Part shown: positions 1-5,511 of the stretch, piece after piece
Layout of the letters: each line of letters starts with the position of its first letter
How positions within the stretch are numbered: position 1 is the stretch's first letter
Assembly (NCBI GenBank): GCA_902767285.1
Contig: CACXHC010000012.1
Span: 1 to 7,508, forward strand
Reading direction: 5' to 3'
Origin: an uncultured Ruminococcus sp.
GTDB lineage: Bacteria > Bacillota > Clostridia > Oscillospirales > Acutalibacteraceae
Length of the DNA stretch: 7,508 nt
Notes under the pieces: model-generated
Told to the model about the DNA's origin: nothing
The model's database searches: none
What the model saw: only the letters and a program-made list of their open reading frames with translations
Position numbers and translations under genes: made by a program

Positions 1-5
1 TATTT

Positions 6-87
6 GGGAGAGTTCCAGAGCGGCCAAATGGGGCAGACTGTAAATCTGTTGTCACTGACTTCGGTGGTTCGAATCCACCCTCTCCCA
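6..87 (+). tRNA. tRNA-Tyr (anticodon GTA)
   Basis: The cloverleaf can be folded by eye. A 7-bp acceptor stem pairs GGGAGAG (6-12) with CTCTCCC (80-86), followed by discriminator A87. The anticodon stem GCAGA/TCTGT (33-37/45-49) encloses the loop CTGTAAA with anticodon GTA at 40-42, which reads tyrosine codons. A long variable region (50-62) holds a GTC/GAC mini-stem, as expected of bacterial class II tRNA-Tyr. The T arm is GGTGG-TTCGAAT-CCACC (63-79). No CCA is encoded after A87, so the end must be added by tRNA nucleotidyltransferase. Other tRNA genes may lie upstream of the window, since no promoter is visible in the five preceding bases. Confidence 0.97.
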
Positions 88-92
88 CTTGT

Positions 93-127
93 AAAAAGGA
101 CTTCGTGTAAAAACGAAGTCCTTTTTT
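93..127 (+). terminator. Rho-independent terminator of the tRNA-Tyr transcript
   Basis: A perfect 13-bp inverted repeat pairs 93-105 (AAAAAGGACTTCG) with 114-126 (CGAAGTCCTTTTT) around an 8-nt loop and ends in a six-T run. It starts five bases after the tRNA and would separate it from the sigma factor gene. Confidence 0.93.
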
Positions 128-133
128 GTGTGA

Positions 134-165
134 CACTTTTAATTATATTTGCGAATATAAAAGTG
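134..165. promoter_or_regulatory. Interrupted palindrome upstream of the sigma factor gene
   Basis: CACTTTT (134-140) is complementary to AAAAGTG (159-165), and inside these arms ATATT (145-149) pairs with AATAT (154-158) around TGCG. Four unpaired bases (AATT, 141-144) break the left arm. It lies in the only spacer between the tRNA terminator and the sigma factor gene, so it may belong to that gene's promoter or operator. I could not place a convincing sigma-A or ECF promoter here. The best sigma-A-like reading is GTGACA (130-135), with only a weak -10 match downstream. Confidence 0.35.
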
Positions 166-216
166 AAAGCTGAAATTTGCGTAAAAATTAGTTTTTGTCA
201 GTGGGAGAATTTTTGT

Positions 217-771
217 ATGACCGGTTCGGAGTATAAGCAGATGATCGCAAAAAACGAATCTTACGGCAGACGAATGTTGTTTGATGAGTATTATAATTAT
301 GTATACACAATCGTTTACAAACTGCTGGGAGAATGTTTAAGAAGAGATGTAGAGGAGTGCGTGAGCGATATTTTTGCCGAAATATTTTTTACTCTTGAAA
401 ATAGTAATTGCGATGATCGTCAACTAAAGGGATTTATTGCGACAATCGCCAAACGGCGGGCAATCGACAAATACCGTTCTTTGAGTAAAATCAAAATAAT
501 CGCTGTTGATGATGAGGATTTCGACGAAATCATCTCTGCCGGTAGTCCGGAAATGGAATTGGAAGAGTCCGAAACCAAAAGTATAATTTTTGATGAAATA
601 AAAAATCTTGGCGAGCCTGATTCAACCATAATAATACAAAAATTTTACTACAATAAAACATCGAAAGAGATTGCCGAATTGCTTTCGATGAAAACATCTG
701 CGGTGAGAATGAGATGCAGTCGTGCATTGAAAAAGCTGAAAAAAACACTTTTACAGAAAGGTTTGATGTGA
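217..771 (+). CDS. RNA polymerase sigma factor, ECF (sigma-70 family) type
   Basis: This 184-residue protein has the size and two-domain layout of an extracytoplasmic-function sigma factor, which redirects RNA polymerase to a small regulon. Residues 20-90 match region 2: a YYNYVYTIVYKLLG helix, the acidic DVEECVSDIFAEIF stretch, then FIATIAKRRAIDKYRS, the -10 recognition part. An acidic linker (97-125) follows. Residues 128-180 form region 4, with the helix-turn-helix SKEIAELLSMKTSAVRMRCSRAL that contacts the -35 element. The reading frame is open upstream through the tRNA, but ATG 217 is chosen because GGGAG (203-207) sits nine bases ahead and the family homology begins here. The stop overlaps or nearly touches the next gene, so the two are probably co-translated. 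The regulon is unknown. Confidence 0.88.
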   Translation: MTGSEYKQMIAKNESYGRRMLFDEYYNYVYTIVYKLLGECLRRDVEECVSDIFAEIFFTLENSNCDDRQLKGFIATIAKRRAIDKYRSLSKIKIIAVDDEDFDEIISAGSPEMELEESETKSIIFDEIKNLGEPDSTIIIQKFYYNKTSKEIAELLSMKTSAVRMRCSRALKKLKKTLLQKGLM

Positions 772-773
772 TT

Positions 774-1748
774 ATGAACATAAAAAAACAAATCAAAAAT
801 TTAGATGTTGATAAAATATCGGCTTATTATATTCCCTCACCGAACGAAAAAGATAGAATTTTTGCCGTCAGCGAAAGGAAGTTGAATATTATGAAAAACC
901 AAAAAAATACAATTAATAAATCATCAATACATGTCACTTCAACAAAACCGAAATTTAAAGTCGGAAAATCTTTAAAAGTAGTTTTTGCAGGACTTGTTGT
1001 AATTTTTGCGGTGTCGGTGGCTTTAGAATTGATTACTCTAAATCAAAATATTTCAAAAAAGTGCGTTGATATTCCCGCTGCTTCTGAGCAACCCGAAATT
1101 TCCGCAATAATAGAAAATACGGAACAGACCGAAAATCCATTACCTGATGAAGATAAGTGTAAAGTTATAACAGAGATTCCGGAGCAGTCGGAAATTTCGC
1201 CACCAAATATTGAAAATACAAATTCTGACGTAATCGATGAAGCTGAAACTGTAAGCGAGATAGGAGCAACAACATCTGATAAAGTTTTACAAATCACGGC
1301 TGACATGACATATCCTGAAATGTTCGATTTGTTGGGAGAACCGAACGATTGCTTAACAGACGGATATGCACAGTATATAGTCGATAAAGAAAAATTAATT
1401 ATGTTTTTTTATAACAACGATAACGATACCGTAGGCAAAAACGGAAAGGATATTTTGCAGGAAGCCTATTTGCTTTCTCAAATGTACAAAGACGATGAAA
1501 CAAATACATTTGACGCATTTGTTATAACAGGAACGGAAAAATATCTGAGAGTGACGTGTCCGCAATATTGGCTTGGCTGTGCAGACTTAAAACTCAAAGG
1601 CGAACAAGGAAAGTTTGTTCCTGATGTTATTGAGAGTTATCCTTTGGGCGTGAGAGTGACTTTTTCGGGCGATGTGGAAGAATCGTATCCATACGGTATT
1701 TATGTAGAAGATCTTCAAATAATAAGAATCACTATTCCCGATGATTAA
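774..1748 (+). CDS. Single-pass membrane protein, putative anti-sigma factor with two-domain ectodomain
   Basis: This 324-residue protein probably holds the upstream sigma factor inactive at the membrane. The role is inferred from position and topology, not from a recognised anti-sigma domain, and no zinc-finger HxxxCxxC motif is present. A basic cytoplasmic segment (1-66) precedes one membrane helix (about 67-89, VVFAGLVVIFAVSVAL). An acidic, Pro/Glu-rich linker (100-168) contains two imperfect repeats (EQPEISAIIENT and EQSEISPPNIENT). Residues 171-235 resemble small domains with the ITADMTYPEMFDLLGEP signature, and 246-320 resemble DUF3221-like OB folds (RVTFSGDVEESYP). The start is uncertain: GTG 768, six bases after AAAGG (757-761), overlaps the sigma stop, while ATG 774 lies twelve bases after it. 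Confidence 0.7.
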   Translation: MNIKKQIKNLDVDKISAYYIPSPNEKDRIFAVSERKLNIMKNQKNTINKSSIHVTSTKPKFKVGKSLKVVFAGLVVIFAVSVALELITLNQNISKKCVDIPAASEQPEISAIIENTEQTENPLPDEDKCKVITEIPEQSEISPPNIENTNSDVIDEAETVSEIGATTSDKVLQITADMTYPEMFDLLGEPNDCLTDGYAQYIVDKEKLIMFFYNNDNDTVGKNGKDILQEAYLLSQMYKDDETNTFDAFVITGTEKYLRVTCPQYWLGCADLKLKGEQGKFVPDVIESYPLGVRVTFSGDVEESYPYGIYVEDLQIIRITIPDD

Positions 1749-1757
1749 ATTTGCCAT

Positions 1758-1821
1758 AAGCTTTTTTTGGGAAAACCTTTTTTGAAAAAAAGGTTTTCCC
1801 AAACCCTTTCCAAAAAACTTT
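1758..1821 (+). repeat. A/T hairpin element, copy 1 (GGGAAAACC stem)
   Basis: A long inverted repeat follows the stop of the putative anti-sigma gene. The arms TTTGGGAAAACC plus a T run (1766-1783) pair with an A run plus GGTTTTCCCAAA (1785-1803), and the element ends CCAAAAAACTTT (1810-1821). The U-rich arm comes first and no U-tract follows, so it is not a canonical terminator in this direction. It shares its TTTTTTGAAAAAA centre and its AAAAAACTTT end with the elements at 1980-2018 and 5418-5453, although the rest of the stem differs. It may act as a 3'-end stabiliser or a weak terminator. Confidence 0.7.
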
Positions 1822-1851
1822 AAATATAAAATTTTTACTATAAAACATAGG

Positions 1852-1891
1852 AAAAAAATCTGCCTGCGTACTTGTGCAGGCAGATTTTTTT
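1852..1891. terminator. Bidirectional Rho-independent terminator
   Basis: A perfect 16-bp inverted repeat pairs 1852-1867 (AAAAAAATCTGCCTGC) with 1876-1891 (GCAGGCAGATTTTTTT) around the loop GTACTTGT. A GC-rich core flanked by seven A and seven T lets it work on both strands. It lies between the convergent sigma/anti-sigma unit and the minus-strand DUF1540 gene and could end both transcripts. Confidence 0.93.
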
Positions 1892-1979
1892 AAGTTATAC
1901 AGAACTCGTTAAAACATCAATAGCCATTACCAAAACATAAAAAAGCCCATGGTAATGCAAAGAGTCCCGTACATTTATT

Positions 1980-2018
1980 AAAGTTTTTTTTGCTTCTTTT
2001 TTTTTCAAAAAAAAGAAG
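1980..2018 (-). repeat. A/T hairpin element, copy 2 (CTTC stem)
   Basis: A 12-bp stem pairs 1993-2004 (CTTC plus T run) with 2007-2018 (A run plus GAAG), and the end AAAGTTTTTTTT lies at 1980-1991. Read on the minus strand it follows the DUF1540 stop by about a dozen bases and ends GCAAAAAAAACTTT. It is nearly the reverse complement of the element at 5418-5453, differing mainly in homopolymer lengths. Confidence 0.7.
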
Positions 2019-2029
2019 AAGAAAAAATA

Positions 2030-2218
2030 TTAGGAGCAGTAATTTGACTGAGAAGGACAAGTGCGTTTAAAACTTTCGCAGTCAACGCACTGACACAAAG
2101 TGGGGTCGGGTTCGTGGGTACCTATCGAAACGCAGCCCAAAGAGCAGTAGTTTTCATACTGACAATGATGTTCACATTCGTTAACTGTACATTTTATGCT
2201 ATGATTAGCATTCTTCAT
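2030..2218 (-). CDS. DUF1540 domain-containing small cysteine-rich protein
   Basis: The 62-residue protein has ten cysteines (residues 10, 15, 19, 25, 29, 42, 44, 47, 54, 61). Their pattern fits DUF1540: IKCTVNECEHH near the N-terminus, then a CSLGCVSIG stretch, then CVDCESF. The spacing suggests a small metal-binding or disulfide-bonded fold. The family is common in Clostridia and Bacilli and has no established function that I know of. It has neither a signal peptide nor a membrane segment, so a cytoplasmic location is inferred. The start is supported by GAGGAG (2229-2234 on the minus strand) ten bases ahead. It is a single-gene unit, divergent from the importer operon and convergent with the anti-sigma gene. 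The C-terminal tail after SFKRT, with C54 and C61, lies outside the usual core. Confidence 0.85.
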   Translation of the reverse strand: MKNANHSIKCTVNECEHHCQYENYCSLGCVSIGTHEPDPTLCQCVDCESFKRTCPSQSNYCS

Positions 2219-2280
2219 ACTCTAACAACTCCTCACAAAATAAATAGTTGCAGCCAAATTTTAAATGGCGGCTGATATAT

Positions 2281-2309
2281 ATTATAATCAAAAAAACAAG
2301 AGTTATTCA
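2281..2309 (-). promoter_or_regulatory. Candidate promoter for the DUF1540 gene
   Basis: On the minus strand a perfect TATAAT lies at 2281-2286. At 17-bp spacing the -35 position (2304-2309) reads TGAATA, a weak match. A start near 2273 would give a leader of about 55 bases. That leader includes an imperfect hairpin made of GCAGCCA (2250-2256) and TGGCGGC (2266-2272), with one mismatch. Confidence 0.45.
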
Positions 2310-2375
2310 TCAAAAATAGATAGTTATTTTTTTATCGTTATATAAATAATTGTATAATAATGATTTCTATTTCTA

Positions 2376-2404
2376 TTGACAAAGTTGCGGTTTTGGAGTA
2401 AAAT
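2376..2404 (+). promoter_or_regulatory. Sigma-A promoter of the TrpX-type importer operon
   Basis: A perfect -35 box TTGACA (2376-2381) is followed after 17 bp by the -10 box TAAAAT (2399-2404), five of six to consensus. The start of transcription should fall near 2411, giving a leader of about 79 bases. A second, weaker -10-like TATAAT lies at 2353-2358 but has no good -35 partner. Confidence 0.82.
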
Positions 2405-2419
2405 ACTAATCGTGTTAGT
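2405..2419 (+). promoter_or_regulatory. Candidate operator palindrome over the transcription start
   Basis: ACTAA (2405-2409) and TTAGT (2415-2419) form a 5-bp inverted repeat around TCGTG, immediately downstream of the -10 box. Its position over the predicted start suits a repressor site. No regulator gene for it is visible in the window, and five-base arms can arise by chance. Confidence 0.35.
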
Positions 2420-2459
2420 TTAGACGCTTTAGTGCGTAAAAACACCAAAGCGAAATAAC
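2414..2459 (+). promoter_or_regulatory. Structured 5' leader hairpin of the TrpX-type operon
   Basis: The leader can fold into one extended stem. CGCTTT (2425-2430) pairs with AAAGCG (2447-2452), GTG (2432-2434) pairs with CAC (2443-2445) under the loop CGTAAAAA, and outer segments TTT/AAA and GTTA/TAAC (2414-2421 with 2453-2459) close the base. It has no T-box or GGCC-type antiterminator signature and no following U-tract. The stem ends about 17 bases before the ribosome binding site. It could be a stability element or a protein or ligand binding site. Confidence 0.5.
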
Positions 2460-2489
2460 CAAAAAATAGTTGTGAAAAGGAGAATTATC

Positions 2490-3542
2490 ATGACCAAAAC
2501 AAAGAGAATTTTCGCAGGAGTTTTAGCGGCTCTTACAATGACTCTCGCTCTCGGTGCGTGTGGCGATAAAACTACTAATACATCGAGCAAAGAGGAAGTT
2601 GCAAGCACAGCTTCGGGCGAGCAAATCGAAAACAAAACATATTCCGTAGGTGTATGCCAGCTCGTTCAGCATGATGCTCTCGATGCTGCAACAAAGGGTT
2701 TCCAAGATAAACTCACAGAACTCGTTGGCGAAGGAAACGTAACATTCGATGTTCAGAATGCACAGGGCGATTCCGCTAACTGTACAACAATCTGCAATCA
2801 GTTCGTTTCGGGTAATGTAGATCTTATTATGGCAAATGCTACACCGGCTCTTCAGGCTGCTTATACAGCAACAGACAAAATTCCGGTACTCGGCACATCT
2901 GTTACAGATTACGCAACTGCTCTCGATATTAAAGACTGGACAGGTCATTCGGGCAGCAACGTTTCTGGTACTTGCGACCTCGCACCCCTCGACAAACAAG
3001 CTGAAATGCTTCACGAGCTTTTCCCCGATGCTAAAAATGTGGGACTTCTTTACTGCTCCGCAGAGGCTAACTCTAAGTATCAGATAGATACAATTACACC
3101 TTTCCTTACAGATTACGGCTACGAAACAAAAGAGTATACTTTCTCTGACTCGAACGACATCGCAGCAGTTGTTACAACAGCTTGCGAAGAGTGCGATGTT
3201 ATCTACATTCCCACAGATAACACAGCAGCTTCAAACACGGGTATCATCGATAATATCGCTCAGCCCAAAAATGTTCCGATAGTTGCAGGCGAAGAGAATA
3301 TCTGCTCCGGTTGCGGTGTTGCTACTCTTTCAATAAGCTACTACGATCTCGGCGTTGCAACAGCAGAGATGGCTTACGATGTTCTTGTTAAAGATGCAGA
3401 CATCTCTACAATGGACGTTCGTACAGCTTCCGCTACTACAAAGAAGTACGACAAAGCTCGTTGCGAGGCTCTTGGTGTAACAATTCCTGATGGATATGTT
3501 GCAATCGGTGAGGAAGCTACCGAAACAGCTGACGAAGGCTAA
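2490..3542 (+). CDS. ABC transporter substrate-binding lipoprotein, TrpX-like (ABC_sub_bind family)
   Basis: The 350-residue exported lipoprotein should capture the substrate of the importer encoded by this operon. A basic N-terminus (MTKTKR) and hydrophobic core lead to the lipobox LGAC, with lipidation at Cys24, then a Ser/Thr/Glu-rich tether (25-48). The mature domain begins YSVGVCQLVQHDALDAATKGF, the usual opening of the ABC_sub_bind family. IPTDNTAASN (240-249) and ISYYDLG (282-288) are family motifs. Relatives include the TrpX proteins of Gram-positive bacteria, so tryptophan or a related compound is a plausible ligand, but this is unproven. ATG 2490 is preferred over GTG 2472 because AAGGAG (2477-2482) sits seven bases before it. 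The mature protein is unusually Cys-rich, with ten cysteines including CEEC (232-235) and CSGC (272-275). Confidence 0.9.
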   Translation: MTKTKRIFAGVLAALTMTLALGACGDKTTNTSSKEEVASTASGEQIENKTYSVGVCQLVQHDALDAATKGFQDKLTELVGEGNVTFDVQNAQGDSANCTTICNQFVSGNVDLIMANATPALQAAYTATDKIPVLGTSVTDYATALDIKDWTGHSGSNVSGTCDLAPLDKQAEMLHELFPDAKNVGLLYCSAEANSKYQIDTITPFLTDYGYETKEYTFSDSNDIAAVVTTACEECDVIYIPTDNTAASNTGIIDNIAQPKNVPIVAGEENICSGCGVATLSISYYDLGVATAEMAYDVLVKDADISTMDVRTASATTKKYDKARCEALGVTIPDGYVAIGEEATETADEG

Positions 3543-3569
3543 TCAAAACATAAAAATAAATTGCTCTTG

Positions 3570-3605
3570 AAATATTTGGGGTGCATTCATACACCCCAAA
3601 TATTT
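3570..3605 (+). promoter_or_regulatory. Intercistronic hairpin between binding-protein and permease genes
   Basis: A perfect 14-bp stem pairs 3570-3583 (AAATATTTGGGGTG) with 3592-3605 (CACCCCAAATATTT) around an 8-nt loop. Only three T's end the right arm, so complete termination is unlikely. A stable hairpin here would protect the 3' end of the binding-protein message and lower transcription into the permease gene. It could also be a leaky terminator. Confidence 0.8.
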
Positions 3606-3632
3606 GTGTATTTATGGAAAAGCGGTGATTGC

Positions 3633-4613
3633 ATGAACTCTATCTTAGAATATTTTTCGTCATTGAACCCAATGACCTTTTTATCACAATTGCCGGGCAA
3701 TATTGCTCAGGGAATAATCTGGGGTCTTATGGCATTGGGGCTTTTTATAACATTCAGACTTCTTAATTTTGCCGATTTGACTGTTGACGGCTCGTTTGCT
3801 ACCGGTGGTGCGGTTACAGCTATAATGATAATAAACGGCTCTCCGGCATGGCTTGCGGCATTGGTTGCAGTAGTGGCAGGAATACTCGCCGGACTCGTTA
3901 CGGGATTTTTGCATACAGGTTTGGGAATCCCCGATATTTTGTCAGGAATCCTTACTCAAATAGCACTTTATTCTATTAACCTTAATATTATGGGTAAAGC
4001 CAATCTGCCTGTAAGCTACCGTAATTATGATCTTATTTTGAGTGCGAGCAATATCAAAATGGCGATTTTGATAGGCCTTATTTTTGCGGCGGTTATCATA
4101 GGGCTTATGTATTGGTTCTTTGGTACAGAGATGGGTTCTACTATTCGTTCAACGGGAAGTAACCCCGATATGAGTAAGGCTCAAGGTATAAATATAAATG
4201 TGGCTAAAGTAATCGCTCTTGCTTTGTCAAACGGAGTAGTTGCTCTTTCGGGTTGTCTTTTTGCTCAGTATCAGGGATTTGCAGATATAAACATGGGCAG
4301 AGGTGCCATAGTTATCGGATTGGCTGCCGTTATAATCGGAATGGTTATCGGCGATGCTATATTCCGCAAAAAAAGCAATTTTATTATAAAATTGATATTC
4401 GTTGTTATAGGCGGTATTCTTTATTACATAGCTATGGGCATAGTACTTTGGCTCAAAATGCCTACGGACGATACAAAATTGTTCACCGCTGTTATAGTTG
4501 CATTGTTCCTCGCAGTGCCTAATTTGAAAGAAATGTCGAAAAATTCATTCAAAAAAGCAGCCAAACGCAACGTCAAAAATGTGAAGATGGAGGCGAAGAA
4601 AACAGATGCTTGA
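3633..4613 (+). CDS. ABC transporter permease, TrpY-like (LivH/BPD_transp_2 family)
   Basis: The 326-residue, very hydrophobic protein with about eight to nine membrane segments should form the channel as a homodimer, since only one permease gene is present. Segments lie roughly at 24-41, 55-68, 71-94, 105-121, 143-162, 190-210, 224-241, 252-273 and 281-297. Family motifs are RLLNFADLTVDGSF (42-55), the cytoplasmic IRSTGSNPDMSKAQGIN (171-187), which fits the ATPase-coupling loop, and QGFADINMGRGAIVIGLAAVIIG (about 214-236). The C-terminal tail (301-325) is rich in Lys and Arg. ATG 3633 is chosen over upstream in-frame TTG codons because GGTGAT (3624-3629) precedes it. The upstream stretch is occupied by the intercistronic hairpin. 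The stop overlaps the ATPase start by 8 bases, which suggests translational coupling. Confidence 0.92.
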   Translation: MNSILEYFSSLNPMTFLSQLPGNIAQGIIWGLMALGLFITFRLLNFADLTVDGSFATGGAVTAIMIINGSPAWLAALVAVVAGILAGLVTGFLHTGLGIPDILSGILTQIALYSINLNIMGKANLPVSYRNYDLILSASNIKMAILIGLIFAAVIIGLMYWFFGTEMGSTIRSTGSNPDMSKAQGININVAKVIALALSNGVVALSGCLFAQYQGFADINMGRGAIVIGLAAVIIGMVIGDAIFRKKSNFIIKLIFVVIGGILYYIAMGIVLWLKMPTDDTKLFTAVIVALFLAVPNLKEMSKNSFKKAAKRNVKNVKMEAKKTDA

Positions 4614-5403
4614 GATAAAAGATGTTTACAAAACCTTCAATCCCGGTACGATAAACGAAAAAATGGCTCTCAGAGGCGTAGAACTTAAACTCAATGACGG
4701 CGATTTTTGTACGGTTATCGGCGGTAACGGTGCCGGAAAATCTACAATGCTTAACTCGATAGCCGGAACTTGGCCTGTCGATAATGGTATGATACTCATT
4801 GATGGTCAAGATGTTTCGGGACTTCCCGAGCATAAAAGAGCTTCGCTTTTGGGCAGAGTTTTTCAGGACCCCCGAATGGGTACGGTTGCGGATATGGGCA
4901 TTGACGAAAATCTCGCTATCGCCGCAAGACGTGGTAAACGCAGAGGCCTTGCGTGGGGCGTTACAAATGCCGAAAGAGAAAAATATCGTGAACTCTTAAA
5001 ACAGTTTGACCTCGGTCTTGAAAACAGAATGACCGCAAAAGTCGGACTCCTTTCAGGCGGTCAGCGACAGGCGGTAACTCTTCTCATGGCAACTATAAAG
5101 AAACCGAAAGTTCTTTTGCTCGATGAACATACCGCAGCACTCGACCCCAAAACCGCCGCCAAAGTTCTTGAGCTTTCAGATAAAATTATATCGGAGAATA
5201 ATTTGACCGCTCTTATGGTGACCCATAATATGAATGATGCCATCACTCACGGAAATAGACTCATCATGATGAACGATGGAAAAATTATTCTCGACATCTC
5301 GGGCGAAGAAAAGAAAAAGCTGACAGTCGCAACTCTTCTCGCTAAATTTAAAGAGGTCAGCGGTTCTAGTCTCGCCAACGACAGAATGCTTCTTGATAGT
5401 TAG
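4606..5403 (+). CDS. ABC transporter ATP-binding protein, TrpZ-like
   Basis: The 265-residue ATPase energises the TrpX/Y-type importer and is expected to dimerise on the cytoplasmic face of the permease. All catalytic elements are present: Walker A GGNGAGKST (39-47), Q-loop VFQDP with Gln87, signature LSGGQRQ (149-155), Walker B VLLLDE (169-174), D-loop AALD (177-180) and switch His207 in MVTHN. The helical insert RMGTVADMGIDENLAIAARRG (90-110) is typical of the subgroup found with ABC_sub_bind systems. GGAGG (4589-4593) lies twelve bases before the ATG, inside the permease gene. Length is normal and the gene looks intact. It is the last gene of this operon, and an A/T hairpin element follows its stop directly. 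Confidence 0.94.
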   Translation: MLEIKDVYKTFNPGTINEKMALRGVELKLNDGDFCTVIGGNGAGKSTMLNSIAGTWPVDNGMILIDGQDVSGLPEHKRASLLGRVFQDPRMGTVADMGIDENLAIAARRGKRRGLAWGVTNAEREKYRELLKQFDLGLENRMTAKVGLLSGGQRQAVTLLMATIKKPKVLLLDEHTAALDPKTAAKVLELSDKIISENNLTALMVTHNMNDAITHGNRLIMMNDGKIILDISGEEKKKLTVATLLAKFKEVSGSSLANDRMLLDS

Positions 5404-5417
5404 TTTTTCTTTTTTCT

Positions 5418-5453
5418 CTTCTTTTTTTGAAAAAAAAGAAGCAAAAAAACTTT
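5418..5453 (+). repeat. A/T hairpin element, copy 3 (CTTC stem)
   Basis: An 11-bp stem pairs 5418-5428 (CTTC plus T run) with 5431-5441 (A run plus GAAG), and is followed by CAAAAAAACTTT (5442-5453). It begins 15 bases after the TrpZ-like stop. Aside from homopolymer lengths it matches the element at 1980-2018 read on the opposite strand. It may end or stabilise the first importer transcript. The five T's after it (5451-5455) make a weak terminator possible. Confidence 0.7.
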
Positions 5454-5467
5454 TTATTAATGTATGC

Positions 5468-5488
5468 TTTCCTTTGTGTTAAGGGAAA
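5468..5488 (+). promoter_or_regulatory. Small hairpin upstream of the second binding-protein gene
   Basis: TTTCCTTT (5468-5475) pairs with AAGGGAAA (5481-5488), with one G-U pair, around the loop GTGTT. It lies eleven bases before the AGGAGG ribosome binding site, where it could influence translation or message stability. I found no convincing sigma-A promoter in 5404-5511, so whether this operon has its own promoter is open. Confidence 0.35.
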
Positions 5489-5511
5489 TAAATTCTTTAG
5501 GAGGAATAAAA

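Noticed and set aside
164..183. Possible ECF-type promoter (TGAAAG ... CGTA) before the sigma gene
   Set aside because: The gap between the two boxes is only about 10 bases, whereas ECF promoters need about 16-17.
4..216. Upstream extension of the sigma factor reading frame to position 4
   Set aside because: It would translate through the tRNA-Tyr gene and its terminator. The family homology and a good ribosome binding site begin at ATG 217.
2312..2331. AAAAATA/TATTTTT inverted repeat between the divergent promoters
   Set aside because: It is made only of A and T in a very AT-rich stretch, and the stem would be weak and easily arises by chance.
2411..2489. T-box or tryptophan-type attenuator in the importer leader
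   Set aside because: The leader is only about 79 bases long, with no T-box consensus, no leader peptide with Trp codons and no terminator U-tract.
2523..3014. Long minus-strand open frame (163 codons) inside the TrpX-like gene
   Set aside because: It is antisense to a clearly recognised gene, has no ribosome binding site or recognisable domain, and is a shadow of the coding strand's codon pattern.
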